Below are positions 35,717-48,074 of a DNA stretch of 64,000 nucleotides, in pieces. The notes beneath the pieces are model-generated. The model saw nothing but the letters and a program-made list of their open reading frames with translations, did not search any database and was not told the DNA's origin. The stretch covers positions 3,319,004 to 3,383,003 of the forward strand of contig SCFE01000002.1 of assembly GCA_004352715.1 (NCBI GenBank), given 5' to 3'. Position numbers and translations under genes: made by a program. The stretch is from Hofstenia miamia. Its lineage: Eukaryota > Xenacoelomorpha > Acoela. Numbering within the stretch: the first letter of the stretch is position 1; every line of letters starts with the position of its first letter.

Positions 35717-35939
35717 AAAACTTATAAACTTCATTTGTTTCATTATGGTTTTACTAAATTGTTAGTGTTATGAGTCTTTTATTAAAACCTTAAATGTCCA
35801 TTTTTGAAAAGTAGTTAAAAGGGCCCTTAATAAATGAAATGCCCAGGGGCCCAGAGATATTTTACACGGCCCTGGTACCACTCAAACTGAATAAAGACTT
35901 GTTTACTTAGTGTAGTGATATTCTTAATAATATAAGGGA

Positions 35940-36010
35940 TGTTCATTCATCCAAAATTGGACACTAAGCTTAAAAACATTACATTCTGCAAAATATACTA
36001 CCACCAAAAT
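35940..36010. repeat. Dispersed repeat, copy 1
   Basis: ATTGGACACTAAGCTTAAAA and the following ACATTACATTCTGCAAAATA with TACTACCACCAAAATA recur at 38813-38876 with few differences. The family is unknown. Confidence 0.7.
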
Positions 36011-36259
36011 ATAAACAAATATTTTCAAATTTGCAAATGAAAATAAATAAAATATCATCCTAGTAAAACGGCAATCATGGTACGTACACGTAAAGTAAAG
36101 TTGTAAGGGCAATGTGTACATACCCATTATACAAGTACGAATTAAGAAAATATATACTGCGATCAAGTGGTATATATACATTAAACATTGCCCAATTAGA
36201 CATTTTTGAACTCATAAAATAGATCAATCTAATATTGTTAATAAATAAAAAATGCAATC

Positions 36260-36560
36260 AGTGTCACACACTCCAATATAGTTCTCGGATCTTTTATAGG
36301 AGCTAGCAGGTGTTCTCTTAGTTACCTCCGTTAGTAGCCTTTGTTGACCAAAGCGGAAGAGGCGCAACCCTCTCAAGTGAAGTTCTGCCTTCGTCTTCAT
36401 TCTGCTGATCAGACTCAACACAGATCAGCACTCTGCGGGACAGGGGTCGCCAGAGGCTTGTCACGATCAAATCGCCCTTAGTGTTAGTGGTAAGGGGTTA
36501 AGGTCTGGAACCGAATCGTGGATTCACCCACTCATCAATCTGTCGATTGTTTCAGGAGCC
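36260..36560. other. GC-richer island of unknown origin
   Basis: Base composition is noticeably richer in G+C than its flanks. A minus-strand frame (36421-36224) with KAELHLRGLRLFRFGQQRLL shows no family I recognise. The phrase AGTGGTAAGGGGTTAAGGTC near 36488 recalls tRNA-derived SINE heads, but no A/B box pair is convincing. Confidence 0.3.
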
Positions 36561-36626
36561 CCGACCCATGTCCAATTCTTTACAAGAACCAGATTTATGT
36601 CTCAAGAATTTTGTGGTCATGCTACC

Positions 36627-36887
36627 CTAATAACTTTTCGAACAGATGGTCATTTTTCCAAATTGACCTGAGATACTTATTTTTAGCTCAATTTTGATCT
36701 CATCTGACACAACACTTTGATCCAATAGTATTTTTTCTTTGCCCAATATGTTGACCACCTGAGTTAAATAGCCATTGTGACGTTGTAGTGTGGAATAGTT
36801 ATTTGAGAACCACACAGAATGTCTCTCAGAAAATTTCTTGCTATTATTTGGCCGCCGGAATTTTGAGAATCGAACTACCATTCTCAT
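36627..36887 (-). pseudogene. Possible Tc1-like transposase fragment
   Basis: The minus strand reads LLDQSVVSDEIKIELKIS, similar to the W..V.(F/W)SDES.F.L block around the first catalytic aspartate in Tc1 transposases. The rest is too decayed to align. Confidence 0.35.
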
Positions 36888-36899
36888 CTATTTGCTTAG

Positions 36900-39169
36900 G
36901 TATTTTTAGGGCAAAACATGCACGTAAACCATTTAAATTAAACTGCAAATTTACCTATTTTCTCCGAATCAATGGCCAAGCTAAGATTTACAACCATAGA
37001 GTGGAGTTAGTCAACTGAGATTACGGACAGATTGATCCTTTGATCAATCTCATTGTCAAGTGTAATTTTCGAGGCAGGACAACTGCTGTTAATTAAGTAA
37101 TTCTTAAAATGTTGATGTCTTTTCTTTACTTTTTTCCGGCTGAATACCTTGAGGCATTATTAATTGTTAAGTAGAGAAGTAAAAAGAAATTTTTAATAAA
37201 CTTAATATCAAAAATGCATTAAAAATTCATCTATTTTTCATATATCTACTTTATTTCCTTGAATGCTTTGAGAAATAATAATTACAGTATATTTTAATTT
37301 AATTTTAATATTTATTCAATTGTCTCTTCTAAAAGTAGTTTTCTTTATTGTTTTGAATTTCATTAAATAATCATGTTTTCAAATTAATATGAAGTTCTTG
37401 GGATTAATAAAGGCGTGAAAGTTGTATTTTATAGTAAAACTAGTTTACAAAATTTCATAGAAAAATAAAAATCTATTGACAGTATAAAAATGATAAAAAA
37501 GATTCAAGCACTAAGTAAAAGATTTATCAGAGCATTAGGATTGCTAGAGATAGTTATCTCTAGAAATATCGAAAATAACTTCAAAATTGTATTTGGAAAT
37601 CAACTCTGGATGGATTATACATGAGCCATATACAAAAGATAATTAATACAAATTTTTCCATTTATGTTTATAACAAAGTTTTTCAGTACACTGTCGAACA
37701 TGGTTGCAAATAGGACGAAGCAATTTTACTCAACATCTAGGTCGTGTCAAATCACATATTTCGAAAATTAATGAACCAGAGGATTTCATTTACATATTAA
37801 AAAATTTCTTTGTTGACATCATCTACGACTATTTAGTGATTCATGTGCACATTCAGTTACCGGCATACAATAGGCATTGAATCGTTACTGATAGTTATTT
37901 TAAATTTTTATGGTATGTACATATTTTGTATATTTCGTCACTATGCCATTTTTCAACTATTGGTAAACTCATCACATCAATTTATTAGCGATTTCGACTC
38001 GTCAACAAGGTCAATATTATAATTTAATTAGTGTGATGTTTAACGTTAAACTGCCTATGTACTTTGAGTAGAGTAAACCATTTTCCCATGTTTTCAAACA
38101 GTTTTCCATATATATTAGGAAATTTGGAAATTATGGGATATTGAGACTTCTATTTGTGAACGTACTGGCAAGTAGTATTGAAAATTTGTCGGACGCAGTA
38201 GAAAAGATTAAATATTTTTTCAATGAAAATTCGAATGTTTTGACAAAGTTTCACGCTTTCTCCTTGCCTAATGCTCAAGTAATCAAGAGGTCTGAATTCA
38301 TGGGAGCAATTACTGATCTAAGCTGTTGCTTTTTTGAAGGTAGATCACTCAAGTCCCATTGAATGAAAGTGAAATCACTTTTCTACTACCTGATGCTTTC
38401 AACATTCGAATATCTTTTAATTATTAAAATATTAAAAATTAAAAAACTTCTGATGCAGTGCATTCTATCCTATTTTTACATGGGGGTACACGGTCGACGA
38501 CACGCCAGTGTGCTATTAGTGTTTTGCGTGCACGCCCGATGTCTTCTTCGTCCGATGCTCACCAGCCTGTTGTCTTCTTTGTTCGATACCCACCCATTCT
38601 CCACAGTGTCCGAAATCCACCCGTCGATTAAATATAGACGAGTGGCCTAAATTGAGTCTGATTTTTAAAAAAGCCCTAGAAAACCCATCAGGCTTTCAAA
38701 AAAAATAGATTAAAATTTTCAAGCTATCTTATATTTGTAATTAAACGTAAACACATGCCTTCATGCTCGTTGCCCACGTGCCCACAAACACTATGTACCG
38801 CGACATTGTTATTCATCAAAATTGGACACTAAGATTAAAGATATTACATTCTGCAAAATATACTACCACCAAAATACACGACTGGAAATTGAAGTTGGGG
38901 CAGCTTCAACTGGCATAACAAAATTGCATTTGCGCCTATACATAATATTTAAAATATGTTGAATCATCTAAAGAATATTCTTAGCACTTCTTTTCTCATT
39001 ATAACTTATTTCGAGTTCACTTTTTAACAGATTTTATGCATTCTACGTTCATCATTAGAGGAAATTGATGTTGGGGCACTCATTTTAATGCCTCATATAG
39101 ATGGAAATATTTTGTCGAAGTGTGAAATACAACAGAAGCGTAAAATATGTATTATGAAATATAAGTAAT
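36900..39169. other. No gene recognised
   Basis: A/T-rich DNA with a GC-richer island at about 38470-38650 (repeated CTTCTTCGTCCGATGC-like phrases) that I cannot assign. A frame at 38141-38362 has no recognisable domain. A copy of the dispersed repeat lies at 38813-38880. Confidence 0.45.
38813..38880. repeat. Dispersed repeat, copy 2
   Basis: Same family as 35940-36010, same orientation. Confidence 0.7.
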
Positions 39170-39441
39170 TACATAAAAGATTGTCTCTAAAATTTTATAG
39201 GGAATCCACGGGCTGCCAAAATTCGTTGAACTCTTCCAGGTAGTGACTCTTACAAAGCCAAAGTTTTATGAAGCAAGAATTGCATAAGATTCATTTTCTA
39301 TAATAGTCCAAAGGTTTGAAACATTGTTCGGCTGTGTATCATTGTCTTTTTTCGATAAAATTCCCACACATTTTCAATAATATTTGTGTCAGGTGATTGT
39401 CCTGAACATTCTAGAAAAACTGCTACTTCATTATCAGCAAG

Positions 39442-39446
<5 letters not shown>
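39170..39446 (-). pseudogene. Tc1-like transposase C-terminal fragment
   Basis: The minus strand reads FLADNEVAVFLECSGQSPD and continues TNIIENVWEFYRKK. The SPDTNIIENVW block is the last part of the D,D34E site with its glutamate intact. After a stop the frame resumes as a decayed C-terminus. Bounded on the right by a (TA)n tract (39446-39476). Confidence 0.7.
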
Positions 39447-39478
<32 letters not shown>

Positions 39479-40796
39479 CTTCGCAATATGACGATTGTCT
39501 TAATATTATTTATGCTGTTTCATGTTTGGTAATTAGGACATTTGACTCATGCTCAAAGAATCGAGGCTTAACAGAAAGTTTAGATACAATCACCAAGGAT
39601 CTGAAAAATGATTTTCAAACGAAAATCCCCTCATATTAAAGCAACAACCAAGAACAAACTAAAGTAAACTGGCAATTGTAATTCATATAACTATGACAAG
39701 AACACGTTAAGAAAAATATCCAAATATGTAACAAAAAACTTACAGCTTCAAAAAATGCTTCCAATTTCTTGCAGCTGTGACCTAATAATTTATTAGTAAT
39801 AAGGATCATTTAGCTCTTTGTTTTCTTCTAAAATCGTATATTATTCCTATAACTGTGATGAATTTTTGAGTTCATACATTGGAAAACTTGAAGAAAACTG
39901 GAAACCCGCGCAAAAGCACACATAAGAAATCATTTGCAGTCATATACTTTGTAAATAGTTGAGCGAAAATTTCAGTTATATATGACATAAATTTATTTTT
40001 TGATAGTTTTGCGAAACTCTTGCGATGTTATGAAGAAGAATACTGAATATTTTATTGATAACCATTATTGCATGGTGAAAATTACTTTTGTTGCATTAGC
40101 ATAAAATCAAATTTGATTGAACCACTTGTATGTGCTTAAGAAGTATGATCATTAGGTAGGTAGAGAGTTTTTCAAAAATGTAGCAAGCTTATTCAATCCG
40201 CTTCATAGAAAACAGAAAAATTATTCATCAAGCCTTGAAATGTTATACAAATATCTTGAAGTTGTGTTAAACCTATACTAAATCTTTAACGAATTTGTCC
40301 AAATCTTGGTTTTGGGCCTATTCTCTGCGCTCTTTACATTCGAGACCTACATTAGAAAGTCCCAAGTATTCTTTTTCAGCATTTGTTGACAAGACTCCTC
40401 ATGTGTTGTTGATGCATAAAAAGAATTTTTACTTTTTTTCTTCAAAGATTTGTCGCGAAAAATGTTTGTGTTAATCTTGTTAAAGTCAGAGGAATCAAAA
40501 TCTCTATGAACTCGTTATAGTTTAAATCAATCTTGTGATTTAGGAGTTTTTCAGGTATAGAAGATCTGAAAGTTTTAAATATAAAGAAATAGGAAATATA
40601 TTTAGTTTGATCAATCTTTTTTCATAAAATATTAGTTGTACAATCTGAGGAATTTATACTATTTTTTATGTATCAATCGAATTCGAATCGTGTAGGGAAA
40701 CATTAAACTTCATTTGTAATGAATGTGAAATTTTCTGTGAGTGGTGATAAGGATGCAGAGCACAATTTAATGTATATATAAATATATATATATATA

Positions 40797-41822
40797 TAAG
40801 GTGTATCAGAAGTAACCGTCGAACTTAAATAAAAGAATAATATATTATAGTTTAATTGCATGCATTGATTTAATTTAAGAAATTTCTATGAACCTGAAAG
40901 ATGCGTAAGTATAAATTTATTTCATTAATTTGGATAGCATTATTTAGATCAAATGGTTAAAGGAAAAAGCTACGAATATTCTGAATAAAGAAATTTTTTA
41001 CGAAAACTCTCTAAAGAACTCGGCATAGCATTCGCTTCTGTTCAGCGAATAATAAAAAGACTAGGGTTAAAAGTTTGGATACCACTACTACTTCAACAAT
41101 TAAATGATGACGATTTCGACAGGCGATTACAGTTTTTTGAAAGGTTTTGCGAACTGTTCAATGTCATGTTTACAGATAAAGCCGTTTTCAATATGAATGG
41201 CCAAATCAACCGACATAATTGCGTGTATTACTGTGTCGATAACCCACACGAAACTATTAAAAGATTAGTAAACAGCCCAGGAGCTCATGTTTGGGCCTGT
41301 ATTTGTCCTGAAAACATAATTGGGCCCTACCTTTTTTTTCAAATGCTGTCAATAGTCAAACTTATTTGAATATGCTCAATTCATATGCTTTTCCTCAAAT
41401 AAGAAAACTTGTTAGAGAAAGAGAGGATCAATTTTATATTTGTGTTGGCAGCAGGATGGAGCTCTTCCACTTTACGCTAGAAATGTTTGAAAACGCCTGG
41501 ATAAAGAGTTTCCGTAGCCCGATTTATCACCAAATCAAATTCAAAATCTGAACCATTTGATACTGTTAATAAGGCAGGCATTTGAAACTTTTGATAAAGA
41601 ATTGTGTCACAACATTTGTATGTCATTAAGGGAAGAATTTAAGTGTATGAATGCCAATGGAGGTTATTTTGAAAATAATCGACATGATATACTAACCCAT
41701 CTTATTTTTATGCTTAAATATGACTGTTTGTTTTAATGTTATTGGTTTCATCAATACAATATTTACTTAAGGTAAATGTATTTTTTCTTAAAACGTTCGA
41801 CGGTTACTTCTGATACACCCTG
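40797..41822 (+). mobile_element. Mariner-like (IS630-Tc1-mariner) transposon, full-length decayed
   Basis: The terminal inverted repeat GGTGTATCAGAAGTAACCGT plus CGAAC is identical at both ends for 25 bp (40800-40824 and inverted 41795-41819), within arms of about 28 bp. TA flanks both ends. Length 1026 bp. The ends lie against TA tracts. Confidence 0.85.
40990..41780 (+). pseudogene. Mariner-like transposase with stops and frameshifts
   Basis: Pieces in order: ASVQRIIKRLGL (helix-turn-helix end), MFTDKAVFNMNGQINRHNC (first catalytic aspartate, normally followed by glutamate but lysine here), VWACICPENIIGPYLFF, WQQDGALPLYARNV (second aspartate), and after a stop PDLSPNQ, the third block. 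This pattern is that of the arthropod-type elements with DEA.F.LNG.VNR.N. At least three stops or shifts inactivate it. Confidence 0.75.
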
Positions 41823-44044
41823 TATATATATGCAAGATAAATTCCTTAAATATTTAATCATTCGAGGAGGTTTTAAGGAATGAAATCTAAATAACTGAAA
41901 AGGTAGTGGAAGTTCATTCTCACTTTTAGCTTTATATGTTTTAATTTTGGAATCATGTTACTGCAAAAACATGTTGAAGCACCATTCACAACAAAAATCT
42001 GTTCCTAAATTTTCTTTACAAATATCAAAATCTGCATCTTGCATTTTGCAGAAAGCAGGTTTAGTTTACTTACTCGTAAATGCTCTACAAATATATTATA
42101 GACAATCTTCAACTAAAAATAGACTAAGTTTATCTTTATTGTATGGGATCTGCCAAGAAAAATTCGGTTAATCTTCCAATTTTTTTATATACTAATTTAG
42201 TAAGGGTTTCTAATTGTGCATCAGCAAGCCAGTCCAATTCAACCTACAACAAAGTTTTGTCATAGATCAAACCGCATGAAAATTAGTAAAATCATGGTTT
42301 TTTCGGATTTTTTAAATTTCAATAATAATACAGTTGTGAATATACTGTAAAATTGTTTTCGCGTCTATTGATTAATTTTGGTTAATCAATATTTGTGTAA
42401 CTAAAAAATGCATTTAGGATTAAATAGAAGTATCTAACAACAATATTTTCTTGGTCGATTAAAGATAAAAAATGACCAGGTGTCCAAATTACCCCATTTT
42501 ACGGTAGTTAGTAAATATTTTTTGTCAAATCGTAACAAACTTATGATTCACATAAGAGATACAAAAAAGAATATTCATTCATCATAAAACTCATGCATGT
42601 CTTCACAATCTGATATGTGATTAAAGTTTTTCACCTCTGACAGATCATAGACTTCTACGATATAAACGTTAGTAAATTATCGTAGAAGTCCATGGACAGA
42701 TCATGAGCACTCAGGAATATCTGCAGCTTTCTGAAATAATTAACTGCTAAGTGTAATATTTTCCTACTACAAGTTCAGCATTTTCTTGTTTATGAAACTT
42801 TGGGCCTATTTTAGCCAACTTTGCGATTAAAACTTAACTCACTATCTAGTTCACGGATATTTCCATTATCTGTAGGTGCACTTGACGATCAGCTATTATA
42901 ACTTTGTTGCTCCATACCCCAACCAGGATTTGGTGAATAGCACCGTCGTTGTTGTTATTATTATGCACTGTCCACTCTAAAATTTGAAATGGTTGCTATC
43001 CAAATTTATAAATCAATGTGTTAATTACTGATAAAATATTGATTTTTTAAATGAAATTAAATTATCTCTTCATTTTCACTTGCAAAGATATGTCCTATTC
43101 AGAAAGGTAATGCTAAAACAAATTTTATTTTTTTGGCAGACACTACTCATATAAATACTATGCTTTATTTACACAATGACAGTATTTTTATTGTTATTTG
43201 AGAATTTTACTAATTGATAGCACATTGTAAACAAGATAATTCAAAACATTCTTTTTCAATTATACTAAGACAAATTTTTTAGTATTCTATTAAGGCCACA
43301 AAATATTTTACCAAAAGTGCGATGTTTGAAACTTTGGGAGATCTTCTTAAAATTATACCAGTAAGGGTAAATAGGTCATTTTAATCTTTCAAGTTAAATC
43401 ATAAGTGTCAATTTTAAATTTAATTTAATGTCGGTTTAAACTTAAAATGAATTTTTTAAATGTTCATCACTGCATGTGTAAAGAAACAAAGTGACACTTA
43501 ATCTTCCAGTTAAGCTACTAAGTATATCATTTATTACAAACTTCGGCATCAAAACATTTTTTCCTTTGCCTACTAAATCTTTATTCAAGCTCCTCTTTTA
43601 CTATATTTTTTGGTTTGAAATCAATATGCAATAATATTATTTAATATTCCGATGATTTGGAGCTCGTAATGTCATCCATCAAACATTATATATTTATATA
43701 ACATTCCTTAAAACCACTATACTTATGAGCAAATATTTGTCATCTGTCACTCATGGATGACTGAACAAATTTGATTTTGTTATATGTCAAAACGGTTATA
43801 AGATTTTTTAAAATTCAAATAGAACTATCCAACGTCATTTTCTGGCCACCGCACTGATTTGAATGAGTGTTACAAATATAACCGTTCTAGATTAAATATT
43901 TGATAGATATATGCATTGATATCTGTGAATATACATATATTGTGATATTCATATCAATATCAGTTTGATAAACTATAAGTGGTAGCTACCCCAATACCTG
44001 CTCGAGCTACCCCTGTGTAAAAATGTGTCTACGCCATTGATATA

Positions 44045-44081
<37 letters not shown>

Positions 44082-44588
44082 TTTTAACCAATTCTTGTTT
44101 TACGTTTTGTAATATATCATATCAAAAATGTTGATTGATTTATCATACTAAATGTAGACATATTATTTAACTAAGAAATTCGTTTCAATGAGATGCTTTA
44201 GAAATTGACCGCTTTGAGTGTTGCTGAGCGCATACCATGCATAGCACAAAACAGTTATAGTCAGTTAAAAGCAAAATGATTCTAAATCACTTTGGCACAA
44301 AACAACATATTTCTCAATTAACAGTCCCTCTTATTTGTAAGCTAGTATATACAGCAATTCCAAAAGAAATTTCCACTGCGAGTGATCCGAAATATTGGAT
44401 GCCGCTTTGAGCATTACTTCCCACGCATCAATTTTCCACGTGCAACACGGCGCATGTTTTATCAATTATAGTGGATGTCATTTGCGGTTACAATGAATTC
44501 ATTTTAAACACAAGCGCGTACACAACTGCTCAGAATTTCTACTGAAATGGTTAACTTAGAATTGGCAACAGGGTGAAATATTCAACGC
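41823..44588. other. No gene recognised
   Basis: Intergenic A/T-rich DNA containing a (TA)n tract at 44047-44080 and a 13-bp hairpin (42650-42662 with 42678-42690). The last 150 bases before 44589 should include the phosphatase 5' untranslated region, but no TATA box can be picked out in such A/T-rich DNA. Confidence 0.5.
42650..42690. repeat. Hairpin, 13-bp perfect stem
   Basis: GACTTCTACGATA and TATCGTAGAAGTC are separated by 15 bases. ACAGATCAT precedes and follows the stem. Confidence 0.8.
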
Positions 44589-45812
44589 ATGTATGCCTCA
44601 GCCTCCCAATCACAGATATGGAGTCAGAGCCCCGTAAATTTCATTATTATTGTAATTACCGCTTCGGTAGGCATTATTGTTCTTATAGGAATCTTTTGTT
44701 TCTTCTTAATAAAGTATAGCTCCCGAAAACTTTCAGTAAATGAACTTCAACATCTTAATCCAGAAGCATATCCAAAGCCTAATTTAAACTTATTGCAGCC
44801 CAGTTTATTAACAAAACCTCATCGATCTTTACAAGAAAGACGTGGTTCTAACTCAAGTCTTACTTTAAGCATTGAATCAATAAGTTCTGCATCTAGCAAT
44901 AGTGAAGGATTAACTCTTCACCGAGCCGATTGCTCTCATGCAACGAAAGTTCTTGAAAATTCTACAAATGAACTATCATTGGAAGAGTTGTCATTTTATA
45001 AAAAGGATGTTCTTAGAATTTATAAAGAATTTTTAAGTTTACCAATGAATATCCCGGATAAGTATCTAATTGGTGTTTCAAACAAAAATCGTCACAAATA
45101 TATTTGGCCCTCTCCATCAACAAGAATAATTTTGGAAGGAAGTGATTATACAGATTCGGTTTCTTCATATATTAATGCAAATTATGTTCGTGGTTATGAT
45201 GACCGATATGGCGCATTTATAGCCACCCAGGGACCCATGTACTGTACATTTAGTGACTTTTGGTGGATGATTTGGCAGGAAAACTCCAGAGTAATTGTAA
45301 TGCTTACAAAATTACGCGAGCGTAACAAAATTAAGTGCGACCGATATTGGCCAATTCGTCTGAAACAACCAGAAGTATTTCGTAACATTCAGGTCTCAGT
45401 GGATAGTATTTTACATCATAATAATTATACAACGACTGTTCTAGTTTTACTTAATCTTATCAGTGGCCAATCGCGAATAGTTCGACATGTATGGTACAGC
45501 GGCTGGCCTGATCAGACTACTCCTGATAAGCCAGTAATACTTTTAAATATTATTAGGGACATACGAGAGACTCTTTCCACCGAAATTACTCCAATATGTG
45601 TTCATTGCAGTGCAGGAATTGGTAGAACAGGCTGTTTTATTGCAATATTTAATGCATTGGAACAGATCGAAACTGAAGGTAAGGTGGATATTTTGAAAAT
45701 CATCTCGCAGATGAGGCTTGACAGAGGTGGAATGGTACAAAGTAATGAACAGTATGAGTTCATTTATGAGTGTGCCTCGGAGTATAGCAAAAGTCTGACA
45801 AGAGAAAGCTAA
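44589..45812 (+). CDS. Receptor-type tyrosine phosphatase, KIM-PTP (PTPRR/STEP/HePTP) group
   Basis: 407 residues in one exon from a true ATG. A single membrane segment at about residues 18-43 is followed by a cytoplasmic part. Residues 81-93 read LQERRGSNSSLTL, the kinase interaction motif by which vertebrate PTPRR, PTPN5 and PTPN7 bind ERK and p38. The serine after RRG is the site at which PKA blocks binding in those proteins. The catalytic domain is complete: KNRHKY substrate loop (about 166-171), WPDQTTPD loop (W306, D308) and P-loop HCSAGIGRTG (H339, C340, R346). RGGMVQSNEQY carries the Q-loop glutamine, the WPDQ.TPD and GGMVQ wording being that of the R7 group. It should dephosphorylate MAP kinases at a membrane. 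The lack of introns suggests a retrocopy, though it is intact. Confidence 0.92.
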   Translation: MYASASQSQIWSQSPVNFIIIVITASVGIIVLIGIFCFFLIKYSSRKLSVNELQHLNPEAYPKPNLNLLQPSLLTKPHRSLQERRGSNSSLTLSIESISSASSNSEGLTLHRADCSHATKVLENSTNELSLEELSFYKKDVLRIYKEFLSLPMNIPDKYLIGVSNKNRHKYIWPSPSTRIILEGSDYTDSVSSYINANYVRGYDDRYGAFIATQGPMYCTFSDFWWMIWQENSRVIVMLTKLRERNKIKCDRYWPIRLKQPEVFRNIQVSVDSILHHNNYTTTVLVLLNLISGQSRIVRHVWYSGWPDQTTPDKPVILLNIIRDIRETLSTEITPICVHCSAGIGRTGCFIAIFNALEQIETEGKVDILKIISQMRLDRGGMVQSNEQYEFIYECASEYSKSLTRES

Positions 45813-46319
45813 CCTGTATTCGTGTAGAAAGTTGGATTAAGACATAGCATATTTTTTGATGATTAATGTATAATTTTAGGTCAATTTAGAAGTTACTTTC
45901 ACATTTAATTTCCCACATGAATGTAATTATTAGTATATATCATTTATTAATAATTGTTTTATCGAAATCTGATTAACTTTTTTTAAAACACTAGTCATTT
46001 TCCCAACATCCTATTGTAGCATTTGTACAAATCGTTTATAAATAGCAATGTATTTGTCTTAGTATAATTTATCAAACATCTGTGGAACTGGAAATCCCAT
46101 CACATGACAGCAATATTAATCAGCTAGATATTAAGTAATGTAAATTCATTTCAAGATTTTTAATACTGCACTCTTTGAAATTGCTTAACTAAGTCTTGGC
46201 ATTATGGTGAAAAGCAGATTAAGAACATGGGAGAAAATTTTTCCAAATCTGACAATAATTGACTAACTAATTACTAATTAATAATTGAATATTAAATGCA
46301 TATATATATATATATATAA

Positions 46320-46359
<40 letters not shown>

Positions 46360-47058
46360 CATTTCCAAATATATTTGAGAATTCAGAGGTATTGCTAATT
46401 TAAATTTCTTAAATATAGTGTCCATTTCCGTTTCGTGGTAGACGTCATTTCTTTACCTAAAATTTCGCGGGCTTTCTTCACATTATTTTGCTGTCTATTT
46501 TACAGCACACGCCTGGTCTGTGTTAATTAGGTTTATAAATGACTGACGTTAGCTTATACTTTTAAATCACTTGATAAATACCAGAAAAATGGAACCAATC
46601 TAAATAGGAACTTTCAATATTGAAATCGTCAACTGAAAACGACATGAGGAATAATGTAAACTTGATTTTCGCAATTGAAATCGAAAATAAAATCAAAACC
46701 TCTTAATAGGTGTAAATGTGTTCATGTACTATTGAATTTGCTTGACGAATTCCTCAAGTTGAATCAGTGTAAACGGGGCTTAAAATTTTTTCGTTATATT
46801 TACTATTTTAGTTGTCTTCATTTAAATGTAATTGCAGTTTTTCTTGTTGTTTGTAAACTTCATAAAAATTCTGTGAAACAATGACTTATTTTTTGACGAT
46901 ATATTGTTTCAAATATTATATCTGGTGAATTAGGGTAATTCACTTTTTGGATGTTCTGATTTGTATAAATTTTTCTTTTTTGTAGGTCTGTGATGTCTAG
47001 TCTATATGTTAATATCTATCTACTGTAATAGTAACATATTTAATTTTTTAGAATGCCT
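45813..47058. other. No gene recognised
   Basis: Phosphatase 3' untranslated and intergenic DNA, with a (TA)n tract at 46302-46354, ending at the scaffold gap. A 69-codon frame at 46675-46884 shows no homology. Confidence 0.55.
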
Positions 47059-48058
47059 NNNNNNNNNNNNNNNNNNNNNNNNNNNNNNNNNNNNNNNNNN
47101 NNNNNNNNNNNNNNNNNNNNNNNNNNNNNNNNNNNNNNNNNNNNNNNNNNNNNNNNNNNNNNNNNNNNNNNNNNNNNNNNNNNNNNNNNNNNNNNNNNNN
47201 NNNNNNNNNNNNNNNNNNNNNNNNNNNNNNNNNNNNNNNNNNNNNNNNNNNNNNNNNNNNNNNNNNNNNNNNNNNNNNNNNNNNNNNNNNNNNNNNNNNN
47301 NNNNNNNNNNNNNNNNNNNNNNNNNNNNNNNNNNNNNNNNNNNNNNNNNNNNNNNNNNNNNNNNNNNNNNNNNNNNNNNNNNNNNNNNNNNNNNNNNNNN
47401 NNNNNNNNNNNNNNNNNNNNNNNNNNNNNNNNNNNNNNNNNNNNNNNNNNNNNNNNNNNNNNNNNNNNNNNNNNNNNNNNNNNNNNNNNNNNNNNNNNNN
47501 NNNNNNNNNNNNNNNNNNNNNNNNNNNNNNNNNNNNNNNNNNNNNNNNNNNNNNNNNNNNNNNNNNNNNNNNNNNNNNNNNNNNNNNNNNNNNNNNNNNN
47601 NNNNNNNNNNNNNNNNNNNNNNNNNNNNNNNNNNNNNNNNNNNNNNNNNNNNNNNNNNNNNNNNNNNNNNNNNNNNNNNNNNNNNNNNNNNNNNNNNNNN
47701 NNNNNNNNNNNNNNNNNNNNNNNNNNNNNNNNNNNNNNNNNNNNNNNNNNNNNNNNNNNNNNNNNNNNNNNNNNNNNNNNNNNNNNNNNNNNNNNNNNNN
47801 NNNNNNNNNNNNNNNNNNNNNNNNNNNNNNNNNNNNNNNNNNNNNNNNNNNNNNNNNNNNNNNNNNNNNNNNNNNNNNNNNNNNNNNNNNNNNNNNNNNN
47901 NNNNNNNNNNNNNNNNNNNNNNNNNNNNNNNNNNNNNNNNNNNNNNNNNNNNNNNNNNNNNNNNNNNNNNNNNNNNNNNNNNNNNNNNNNNNNNNNNNNN
48001 NNNNNNNNNNNNNNNNNNNNNNNNNNNNNNNNNNNNNNNNNNNNNNNNNNNNNNNNNN
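47059..48058. other. Scaffold gap, 1000 N
   Basis: Exactly 1000 unknown bases, a conventional gap size, followed at once by a (TA)n tract (48059-48074), the likely cause of the assembly break. Confidence 1.
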
Positions 48059-48074
48059 ATATATATATATATAT

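Larger units (their letters stand above)
28899..35874 (+). mobile_element. hAT transposon remnant broken by later insertions
   Basis: The left end is CAGTGCCGTATTAACC followed by GGCCCAGGGCCCC. The right end, inverted, is CAGGGCCGTGTAAAATATC followed by GGGCCCCTGGGC. A hAT coding trace lies near the left (about 29850-29930, with VVYEINLSN) and the C-terminal dimerisation domain near the right (35402-35716), both on the plus strand and in the expected order. A second copy of the left part is at 52800-53490. Target duplications do not match, so joining the two ends into one element is inference from order, orientation and end similarity. Confidence 0.55.

Noticed and set aside
36480-36530. tRNA-like or SINE head
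   Set aside because: No cloverleaf can be formed and the B box is not matched; left as an unassigned GC-richer island.
38141-38650. Two consecutive frames of 73 and 95 codons
   Set aside because: No domain recognised and no splice junction joins them; base composition changes abruptly at about 38470, which suggests unrelated pieces.
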